A stretch of DNA of 16,257 bases from an uncultured Clostridia bacterium (GTDB lineage: Bacteria; Bacillota; Clostridia; Christensenellales; Aristaeellaceae): assembly GCA_946042585.1 (NCBI GenBank), contig CAMGDO010000002.1:1-16257 (forward strand), given 5' to 3'. A program made the position numbers and the translations under genes. Each line of letters starts with the position of its first letter. The first letter of the stretch is position 1. Positions 6,435 to 11,873 of this stretch are shown piece by piece. The notes under the pieces are model-generated. The model was not told the origin of the DNA, did no database searches, and saw only the letters and a list, made by a program, of their open reading frames with translations.

Positions 6435-7091
6435 ATGAGCAGATACAAGCACAGGGAACCCATCTTTGACCTCCAGCTTTTCGCGGAGGGCGAGGCGCAG
6501 CAGGCGGCCGGAGGCGAACCCTCGAACAGCGGCGATACGGGCGCACAGGCCGCGCAGGAGGCGCAGCCCGCCCAGCAGGAGGTGGCGCGCGAGAGCGAGC
6601 ACACCTACACGCAGGCGGATGTGGACAGGATCATCAACCAGCGCTTTGCGCGCTTTCAGCGCGAGGCGGACCGGCGCGTGGAACAGGCCCGGGAAGAGGC
6701 CCGCACGGAGGCCGAGCGGCTGGCCCAGATGACGGAGCAGCAGCGCGCGGAGCACGAGCGGCAGCGCGCAGAGCAGGCTGCGCAGCAGCGCGAGAGCGAT
6801 CTGGCGCGCCGGGAGGCGGAGATCACCCGCCGCGAGCTGCGGGCAGAGGCCATCGACACGCTGGCGCAGCGGGGCCTGCCCCGGGCGCTGGAGCAGATGC
6901 TGGACTATTCCGGCGCGGACGCCTGCAGCGCGAGCATTGACGCCGTGGAGCGCGTGTTCCGCGACGCGGTGCAGCAGGGCGTGGAGGAGCGGCTGAAGCA
7001 GAGCGGCGTGCAGCTGCAGGCCGCCGGCAAAGCGCCCGACTATGACTCCATGAGCGACGCGGACTACTACGCCGCTCGATACAAAAAATAA
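6435..7091 (+). CDS. Capsid scaffold protein
   Basis: This is a probable internal scaffold guiding coat protein assembly, then removed from the procapsid. The 218 residues begin with KHREPIFDLQLFAEGE, an N-terminus often seen in phage scaffold genes. An Ala/Gln/Glu-rich disordered stretch follows (to about residue 50), then a long charged coiled coil from about 60 to 140 with regular Arg, Glu and Gln (for example AERLAQMTEQQRAEHERQRA). The C-terminus MSDADYYAARYKK is typical of the helical segment that contacts coat protein. It sits directly before the major capsid gene. ATG 6435 has GAGGAGAG 6-7 bases upstream. No serine protease motif is seen, so maturation by an in-frame protease is not supported. 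Confidence 0.88.
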   Translation: MSRYKHREPIFDLQLFAEGEAQQAAGGEPSNSGDTGAQAAQEAQPAQQEVARESEHTYTQADVDRIINQRFARFQREADRRVEQAREEARTEAERLAQMTEQQRAEHERQRAEQAAQQRESDLARREAEITRRELRAEAIDTLAQRGLPRALEQMLDYSGADACSASIDAVERVFRDAVQQGVEERLKQSGVQLQAAGKAPDYDSMSDADYYAARYKK

Positions 7092-7113
7092 AACCCAAGG
7101 AGGCTGAAAAACC

Positions 7114-8229
7114 ATGGCAAACACTTTCATTACTCTGAAGCTGATCGCACGCGAGGCGCTGCCCCGGCTGATCGAGAATCTGGTCTTCCCCAACCTGGTC
7201 TACCGCAACTTCAGCGCGGACTTCAAGAACCTGGGCGACACCATTCAGGTGCGCAAGCCCACGATTCTGACCGCGGAGGAGTTCAACCAGGATACGGGCG
7301 TGAACTACCAGGACATGACCGAGGACAGCGTGGACGTGAAGCTGGACAAACTGGCCACCGTTGACGCGAAGGCCAGCGCGATCGAGACGGCTGTGAACAT
7401 CGACGATCTGAACCGCGTGTTCATCGAGCCCGCCGCCGTGGCGCTGGCGGAGAAGATCAACGCCGACGGTCTGGCGCTCTACAAGGACGTGCCCTACGCC
7501 GTGGGCACTGCGGGCACCACGCCCACCGATCTGAGCATTCTGGCCAACGCGCGCAAGCAGCTGAATATCAACAAGGCCCCCGTTTCCGGGCGCGTCGCCG
7601 TGTGGGATCCTGAGGCGGACGCGGCGTTTACCCAGATTCCCGCCGTGGTGAACGCGGAGAAGTCCGGCAGCACTCAGGCGCTGCGCGAGGGCAGCATTGG
7701 CCGGCTGATGGGCTTTGAGAACTACATGGCCCAGGGCGTGGCGCACCACGAATCCGGAATTACCGGCTCCAGCGCCGTGAAGGTAAGCGGCAGCGTTTCC
7801 GAGGGCGATACCTCGCTGAACCTGACCGCCACCACGCTGACCGGCAAGCTGCTGAAGGGCGACATTCTGACCATCAAGGGCAAGACCTACGTGGTGACCG
7901 AGGATTCCGCCGAGGCGAGCGCGAACGCCATTTCCGGCGTGAAGGTCTATCCCGCCCTGCCCGCGCTGACCTCCAGCACCACTGTGACCATCGCGGCCAG
8001 CCACACGGCGAATCTGGCCTTCCTGCCCATGGCCTTCGCCTACGTGACCCGCCCGCTGATGAACCCGGACGGCCAGGGCGTGATGAGCTATGTGACCAGC
8101 TACAACGGCATTTCCCTGCGCGTGACCAAGGGCTACGATCAGAAGTACAAGCGCAGCACCTACTCTATGGACGTGCTGTACGGCTACAAGACGATCTATC
8201 CCGAGCTGGCGGTTCGCGCGATGGGCTGA
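7114..8229 (+). CDS. Major capsid protein, P22 coat-like
   Basis: This is the main shell protein of the capsid. The 371 residues start MANTFITLKLIAREALPRLI, then ENLVFPNLVYRNFSADF and GDTIQVRKPTILTAEEF, the pattern of P22 gp5-like coat proteins with the HK97 fold. A beta-rich, Thr/Ser-rich segment at about residues 222-297 (GSVSEGDTSLNLT to TVTIAASH) interrupts the shell domain. It contains GDILTIKGKTYVVTED, similar in place and style to the insertion domain of P22-like coats. The C-terminus returns to the fold with KYKRSTYSMDVLYGYKTI. AAGGAGG at about 7097-7103 gives a strong ribosome binding site, fitting high expression. Codon use is strongly GC-biased. Confidence 0.93.
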   Translation: MANTFITLKLIAREALPRLIENLVFPNLVYRNFSADFKNLGDTIQVRKPTILTAEEFNQDTGVNYQDMTEDSVDVKLDKLATVDAKASAIETAVNIDDLNRVFIEPAAVALAEKINADGLALYKDVPYAVGTAGTTPTDLSILANARKQLNINKAPVSGRVAVWDPEADAAFTQIPAVVNAEKSGSTQALREGSIGRLMGFENYMAQGVAHHESGITGSSAVKVSGSVSEGDTSLNLTATTLTGKLLKGDILTIKGKTYVVTEDSAEASANAISGVKVYPALPALTSSTTVTIAASHTANLAFLPMAFAYVTRPLMNPDGQGVMSYVTSYNGISLRVTKGYDQKYKRSTYSMDVLYGYKTIYPELAVRAMG

Positions 8230-8233
8230 TACC

Positions 8234-8545
8234 ATGGCTGCGGACTATGAAAGCGTTGAGGCGCGGCTGAGAGCGTACATCGCGCCCAACGCGCCGCAGA
8301 CCGCTGCGGAGAACGACGCGTTTGAGCAGGCTGTGGAGGCGCAGGCGGAATATGAGAGCGCCGCAGAAAGCGACGCTCAGGTTCCGATGGGCGTTTCGGG
8401 ATACAGCGCCGGAAACTTTTCGGTGAACTATGTGCACGCGCAATCCGGAGAATTCGATCAGTTTTCGATTTCGCCCTATGCGCGCGCCATTCTTCAGAAC
8501 GCCGGACTACTGCGCCATGCGATGCCCGTGGCGAGGAGGCTCTGA
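8234..8545 (+). CDS. Head-tail connector protein (adaptor position)
   Basis: This is a probable adaptor that attaches below the portal after packaging. The 103-residue product follows the coat gene by 4 bases, the standard place for the first neck gene. The N-terminal half is helical and acidic (AADYESVEARLRAYI, then FEQAVEAQAEYESAA). The second half has GYSAGNFSVNY and SISPYARAILQNAGLLRHAM, a pattern I associate with small connector proteins of Bacillota siphophages. No strong ribosome binding site is visible before ATG 8234, so it is probably translated by re-initiation. Assignment is by position and general resemblance. Confidence 0.68.
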   Translation: MAADYESVEARLRAYIAPNAPQTAAENDAFEQAVEAQAEYESAAESDAQVPMGVSGYSAGNFSVNYVHAQSGEFDQFSISPYARAILQNAGLLRHAMPVARRL

Positions 8546-8546
8546 C

Positions 8547-8855
8547 ATGCTTGGATTGACGGATTCCGCCATGATCTTCAAACAGTCGGGCAGACAGAAC
8601 GGCGCGCCGCAGTGGGAAGCCGTTGGCGCGCCGTGCGTCTGCCGCGTGGAGCCCGCCCGTGCGTATCGGTTCAGCGGGAATTCCGTCGAGCAGATCGCGG
8701 ACACGCGCATTTTTATCTCCGGTGCGGCCTGCGCGCCCGGGGATCGGATTCGGGTGAACGCGCGGACGTACATCGCCGTGCAGGTGAATGAGATGCGCGC
8801 CTTCGGGCGCACGCACCACCTTGAGATCTTTTGCAAGGCGGTGGATGACGCGTGA
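8547..8855 (+). CDS. Head closure / minor capsid neck protein
   Basis: This is a small neck protein likely to close the portal-adaptor channel. I choose ATG 8547, with GAGGAGG at 8533-8539 and a 7-base spacer, over an upstream in-frame ATG at 8430 that would lie deep in the preceding gene. The 102 residues are beta-rich (CVCRVEPARAYRFSGN, ARTYIAVQVNEMRAFG, HHLEIFCKAVDDA), as in the stopper proteins of SPP1-like phages and the minor capsid families of A118-like phages. It ends in a GTGA overlap with the next gene. Confidence 0.7.
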   Translation: MLGLTDSAMIFKQSGRQNGAPQWEAVGAPCVCRVEPARAYRFSGNSVEQIADTRIFISGAACAPGDRIRVNARTYIAVQVNEMRAFGRTHHLEIFCKAVDDA

Positions 8856-9226
8856 AGAACTATACGAAGAATCTGGGCGCATTTACCTACAGCATCGATT
8901 TTGATGTGGAAGGTTTGGGCGGCCGTGCGCAGCGCGCTGCAGAGCATGCCGTGATGGAATGCGGCGAATACATCCGACAGCGGTCTACGGCCATCGCGCC
9001 CTATCGGGAAGGGCCGCTGACCGAGTCCGCACGGGTTCGTTCGTCCGGCCCTGTCAGCGCGACGATTGAATATGCGATTGTGTACGCCAGATATCAGCAT
9101 GAGAACACCGGCCTCAGGCATCCGAACGGCAGGCAGGCGAAATACCTTCAGTCCGTGATGGAAAGCCCCGCCACACAGCAGGCGATGCAATCCATCTTTC
9201 AGAAGCACCTTGGAAAGGAGCTGTGA
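8852..9226 (+). CDS. Neck / tail completion protein, minor capsid family
   Basis: This 124-residue protein lies in the third neck position. The start is GTG 8852, overlapping the preceding stop, with AAGGCGGTGG about 7 bases upstream. The middle holds AEHAVMECGEYIRQRSTAIA and TIEYAIVYARYQHENTG, followed by HPNGRQAKYLQSVM. This 'YA..QH...' segment before a conserved C-terminal helix is typical of the small minor capsid and HK97 gp10-like proteins that complete the head-tail joint. The exact family cannot be fixed by eye. Confidence 0.72.
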   Translation: MKNYTKNLGAFTYSIDFDVEGLGGRAQRAAEHAVMECGEYIRQRSTAIAPYREGPLTESARVRSSGPVSATIEYAIVYARYQHENTGLRHPNGRQAKYLQSVMESPATQQAMQSIFQKHLGKEL

Positions 9227-9229
9227 GGA

Positions 9230-9412
9230 ATGACGCAGCAGGACAGGCTTGAGCTTGCCTCCGCGCTGGAATCGATCGGGGAGCTTGAGCGCTATGCCGG
9301 TTGCTCGGATCTGTTCTTCCGGCAGGTGCTCACCCAGAAGATCCGCGCGATTCTCGCGGGCGGATACATCGAGAAACTGAGAAGCGATGGCGCGCAGGAG
9401 CGCGCCGATTAA
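9230..9412 (+). CDS. Small helical protein of unknown function
   Basis: This encodes a 60-residue protein that I do not recognise. It starts 3 bases after the preceding stop, with GGAG and TGAGGA in the 20 bases before ATG 9230, and ends 12 bases before the major tail gene. It is predicted mostly helical (QQDRLELASALESIGELERY, then FRQVLTQKIRAILAGGYIEKL). Its position between the neck and major tail genes suggests a role in tail joining or a regulatory accessory role, but the sequence shows none directly. Confidence 0.6.
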   Translation: MTQQDRLELASALESIGELERYAGCSDLFFRQVLTQKIRAILAGGYIEKLRSDGAQERAD

Positions 9413-9424
9413 GGAGGGAATTTT

Positions 9425-10162
9425 ATGGCGAGAAAATCCGGATGCCCGTTCAATATTCGGGACTATTCTGTGAAGATCGAAAACAAGGTGACCGACGACG
9501 AGGTTCAGGTGAAGGGTCTGAACACCATGAGCGTGGACGTGGACGCGGACACCGACGACGGCAAGACCGGCGAAGCGGTTTGGGCGGAGATGTTCATCAA
9601 GGGCCGCAGCGTGTCCGGTTCGCTGGGCGGCCGACCGATCGTGGATCGCGCCACCGGAACCCGCGACCCCGGCCAGGCGCTGATGCACAAGGCCGCCTAC
9701 AATTCCGGCGGCTGCGACAACGATCAGACGCTGATCGTTGCGGACGCCATCGGCCGCGCGGTGAAGTACGACTGCGTGATCACCAAGGAATCCATTTCTG
9801 CCGACGAGGACGGCGAGGAGATCAGCTGGGACTGGGAGGGCGTCGGCCAGCCCGAGGAGATGCCCTATGTGCAGCTTACGGCCGTCGCATTCAAGGAGAG
9901 CAGCGGCAGCTCGACGACCACGTCTGTGGCCGTGAATGTGGGCGCTACGAAGGAGGTCACTGTGGCGTTTACGCCGGAGAACGCCTCCAACCAGCGCTAC
10001 AGCTATTCCATCGGCGATGAATCCATCGCGGCGCTGAACGCCATCGACGGTGCGAACATCTCCATCCGCGGCGTGAGCGCCGGCAGCACGAAGCTGACCG
10101 TGAAGACCATGAATAATAGCAAGACTGCGGAGCTGACCATCACGGTATCCTCGGCCAGCTGA
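9425..10162 (+). CDS. Major tail protein with C-terminal Ig-like domain
   Basis: This is the probable tail tube subunit. The 245 residues divide into a tube domain (about 1-158) and a C-terminal bacterial Ig-like (Big_2 type) domain (about 165-243). The tube domain has KIENKVTDDEVQVKGLNTMS and AEMFIKGRSVSGSLGGRP. The Ig-like domain has VAVNVGATKEVTVAFTPENA, SYSIGDESIAALNAIDG and GVSAGSTKLTVKTMN. Such domains decorate the outside of many siphophage tails and may help weak binding to host surfaces. AAGGAGGGA just before ATG 9425 is a very strong ribosome binding site, as expected for an abundant structural protein. A strong hairpin follows the stop. Confidence 0.87.
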   Translation: MARKSGCPFNIRDYSVKIENKVTDDEVQVKGLNTMSVDVDADTDDGKTGEAVWAEMFIKGRSVSGSLGGRPIVDRATGTRDPGQALMHKAAYNSGGCDNDQTLIVADAIGRAVKYDCVITKESISADEDGEEISWDWEGVGQPEEMPYVQLTAVAFKESSGSSTTTSVAVNVGATKEVTVAFTPENASNQRYSYSIGDESIAALNAIDGANISIRGVSAGSTKLTVKTMNNSKTAELTITVSSAS

Positions 10163-10170
10163 ATTTCTCA

Positions 10171-10195
10171 GGGCGCGGGGGATTCCCCTGCGCCC
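10171..10195 (+). other. Strong hairpin after the major tail gene
   Basis: An 11-base-pair stem with an ATT loop, GGGCGCGGGGG with CCCCTGCGCCC (one G-T pair), lies 8 bases after the tail gene stop. No T-run follows, so it is not a classical intrinsic terminator. It may stabilise the 3' end of the major tail mRNA against exonucleases or cause weak termination. Confidence 0.6.
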
Positions 10196-10220
10196 AATGA
10201 CTTGATCGCGGAGGAAAATT

Positions 10221-10610
10221 ATGACGATCATTGAACAGATGGCGCGGTATCTGGCCGCAAAGCTGGCGCTCCCGTTTGAGGGAGCGGCATCCGGCGCGGT
10301 GTTCTTCGGTTACCTGCCCGCGGCTCCGGTGAAGGCCATCTGCGTGTATGCCAGAGATCTGCGCGCGCCGGGAGATCAGGACGGCGCGCGGGTGCAGATC
10401 GTGATCCGGTCGGACGCGGACGGCGCATGGCCGCTGGAAAAGGCCGTGGAGATCATGCGGCTGCTGGATGAGCGGCGGGATCTGCTGTTTACTGCGGACG
10501 GGGACTACATCAGCCGCGTTGAAACGGAGTCAGGATTTGAATTTGCCGGGCTGGAAAACAACGCGACCCAGATGTATGCGGCAAACTTCCGCGTGTACTA
10601 TTGCGGTTGA
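10221..10610 (+). CDS. Probable tail terminator / minor capsid protein 3-like
   Basis: This probably caps the tail tube and joins it to the head. The 129 residues follow the pattern of the family: an N-terminal helix (IIEQMARYLAAKLALPF), GAVFFGYLPAAPVKAICVYA, then GARVQIVIRSDADG, a helix with EKAVEIMRLLDERRDLLF, and a final strand AANFRVYYCG. GGAGG lies about 8 bases before ATG 10221. In related phages this gene usually precedes the major tail gene; here it follows. The stop codon overlaps the -35 element of the next promoter. Confidence 0.75.
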   Translation: MTIIEQMARYLAAKLALPFEGAASGAVFFGYLPAAPVKAICVYARDLRAPGDQDGARVQIVIRSDADGAWPLEKAVEIMRLLDERRDLLFTADGDYISRVETESGFEFAGLENNATQMYAANFRVYYCG

Positions 10611-10635
10611 CAGGCCACCTTATGCGTGATATGAT
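10607..10635 (+). promoter_or_regulatory. Near-consensus sigma-70 (SigA) promoter with extended -10
   Basis: TTGACA at 10607-10612 is a perfect -35 box. Exactly 17 bases later comes TATGAT at 10630-10635, one mismatch from the consensus -10, preceded by TG at 10627-10628 with one base between (extended -10). Transcription should begin near 10642, about 23 bases before the start of the next gene. The match is far better than chance in GC-rich sequence, and it sits just before a gene with its own terminator. Confidence 0.88.
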
Positions 10636-10664
10636 AAATCCATCACACAGATGGAGGGTTCGCA

Positions 10665-11138
10665 ATGTACGTTTGGTTGGTTGTGATCGCATATGTTGTG
10701 TCCGTGATTGCGTGCGGCTGCATGTGCAGCGATCTTGCGAATGAGAAGGGGCATTCTTCCACACCGGCTTTCTGGTGCGGATTGGTCTTTGGGGTGATGG
10801 CGCTCATCTATTACGCCGGTCGGCCCGTATCGGAGGAAATGCGCGCAAAGGCCGACCGCGCGCGCGCTGAAGCGCTTGCCTCCGCGCTGGAGATGCGTGG
10901 GCAGAACCAGAGCGGCGTGAATGGTGCAGACATGCCCGCGCCAGATGCGAAGCCGCTGAAGAACAAGGCGCTGGCGGCGATGGATGCGCTTGAACGTGAA
11001 TCCAAGAGCGCTGCGCACAGGATTCCCATTGAGGGAACTGTTCGCGGAAAGGCGCAGTGCACATGCTCGGAATGCAAAACGCAGCAGGACGCCGGCAGAA
11101 CGAAATGCTGGCACTGCGGAAGAATCTTTGAGGATTGA
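10665..11138 (+). CDS. Small membrane protein with C-terminal zinc ribbon, probable moron
   Basis: The 157-residue protein has two predicted membrane helices: YVWLVVIAYVVSVIACGCMC at the N-terminus, and FWCGLVFGVMALIYYAG around residues 36-52. A charged region (RAKADRARAEALASALEM) follows, then a C-terminal zinc ribbon, C134-x2-C137 and C148-x2-C151. It does not resemble a tail structural protein. It interrupts the tail module between the tail terminator and the chaperones, with its own promoter (10607-10635), a strong ribosome binding site (GGAGGG at 10653-10658, 6-base spacer) and its own terminator (11183-11213). These are the marks of a phage moron, which may be expressed independently of lytic genes, for example from a prophage. 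Possible roles include superinfection exclusion or altering the host envelope, but the sequence shows no specific function. Confidence 0.8.
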   Translation: MYVWLVVIAYVVSVIACGCMCSDLANEKGHSSTPAFWCGLVFGVMALIYYAGRPVSEEMRAKADRARAEALASALEMRGQNQSGVNGADMPAPDAKPLKNKALAAMDALERESKSAAHRIPIEGTVRGKAQCTCSECKTQQDAGRTKCWHCGRIFED

Positions 11139-11182
11139 CGATCCGGCGCACCTCGGGCGCGCTTTGACTGAGGAATGAAAAG

Positions 11183-11213
11183 AACCGCTTCACAGCCGTG
11201 AGGTGGTTTTTTT
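11183..11213 (+). terminator. Intrinsic terminator of the moron unit
   Basis: An 11-base-pair stem, AACCGCTTCAC with GTGAGGTGGTT (two G-T pairs) and an AGCC loop, is followed by a seven-T run at 11207-11213. AAAAG just before the stem could let it act weakly in the other direction. It ends the transcript started at 10642. Read-through or antitermination would be needed for upstream structural transcripts to reach the tail genes beyond it. Confidence 0.9.
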
Positions 11214-11240
11214 GTATAGATTTGAGGAGGAGCAATCAAT

Positions 11241-11624
11241 ATGGCAAAGCGGCATGTGGATTTTGACAGGTTTCTCGCAGAGCGCGAGGACAGGACGATG
11301 ACGGTTCGCGTTTTCGGGCGCGACTGCGAAGTGCCCGTAGAGCTTCCGTGGGTCTATGTATTGAAAATTCAGGAGATGCTCAGCGGAAAGATTCAGATCA
11401 GCGGCGAGGAAAACATGAAGTTGCTTCAGCAGATGTTCAGCCGCGATGATTTTGAATTCATCGTGAGCCATCCTGAATTCCGGTATTCCTATGTATGGGA
11501 GCTGATCGCCTATACGTGGCTGCGCGCGGATGCGCCCGAAAAGCCTTCCGAGCCTGTTTTCAGGACGGAGGACGATATCAAGGTGGAACAGACGCAGGCG
11601 GGCGCTAAAAAAAAATCACCGTAA
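11241..11624 (+). CDS. Tail assembly chaperone, short form (gpG-like)
   Basis: The 127-residue zero-frame product should bind the tape measure protein during tail assembly. It contains FGRDCEVPVELPWVYVLKIQ and QQMFSRDDFEFIV, then a mainly charged tail ending GAKKKSP. ATG 11241 is preceded by GAGGAGGAG with a 7- to 10-base spacer. Its place directly before the tape measure gene, its size and the slippery run at its end identify it as the first chaperone of a lambda G/GT-type pair. The stop is TAA at 11622-11624, nine bases beyond the slip point. Confidence 0.85.
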   Translation: MAKRHVDFDRFLAEREDRTMTVRVFGRDCEVPVELPWVYVLKIQEMLSGKIQISGEENMKLLQQMFSRDDFEFIVSHPEFRYSYVWELIAYTWLRADAPEKPSEPVFRTEDDIKVEQTQAGAKKKSP

Positions 11625-11863
11625 GCCCGATCAGCCTGTGGCGATATATTGAGGCTGATTTTCAGCGCGAATACGGGATTGATCTGATCCATTCGGATAT
11701 GTCATGGCGGAAGTTCTGCGTGCTTTATTCGGGGCTGTCCCCAAGAAGCCTGTGCTATCTGAACTACGACCGAATCGCCCAAAGGGAAGGAATCAACAAC
11801 GCGGCGGCGGAGGCGAGCGCATGGGATGCGCTGACCGGCCTGAGCAAGCCGCGCGGACAGTGA
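11241..11863 (+). CDS. Tail assembly chaperone, frameshifted long form (gpGT-like, Gp15-like C-terminus)
   Basis: A -1 shift at 11609-11615 would join the first 125 codons to the overlapping frame 11615-11860, giving about 207 residues. The added part reads ITVSPISLWRYIEADFQREYG, then IDLIHSDMSWRKFCVLYSGL and SYLNY-like sequence (actual SLCYLNYDRIAQREGI). This resembles phage Gp15 proteins, with their YGI(x) and MxWxxF...L(x)GL pattern. In this frame a TAA at 11606-11608 lies just before the slip site, and the first ATG (11699) has no ribosome binding site and would lose a third of the domain. Translation by frameshift is therefore the simplest explanation. The stop is TGA 11861-11863, close to the tape measure start. 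Confidence 0.85.
11607..11615 (+). promoter_or_regulatory. Slippery A-run for -1 ribosomal frameshift
   Basis: Nine consecutive A follow GCT. The heptamer A-AAA-AAA at 11609-11615 is in the right phase (zero-frame codons AAA 11610 and AAA 11613), and the next -1 codon is ATC at 11615. I did not find a convincing downstream pseudoknot by eye; many A-run shifts work without one. Confidence 0.82.
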
Positions 11864-11873
11864 GGTGAAACAT

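Noticed and set aside
8430..8546. Upstream extension of the head closure gene from ATG 8430
   Set aside because: It would overlap the preceding gene by over 100 bases, whereas ATG 8547 has a strong ribosome binding site.
11607..11615. Nine-A run as a sequencing or assembly error that splits one gene
   Set aside because: The phase, the place at the end of a gpG-like gene before the tape measure, and the Gp15-like second frame fit the well-known programmed frameshift. Error cannot be fully excluded from one sequence.
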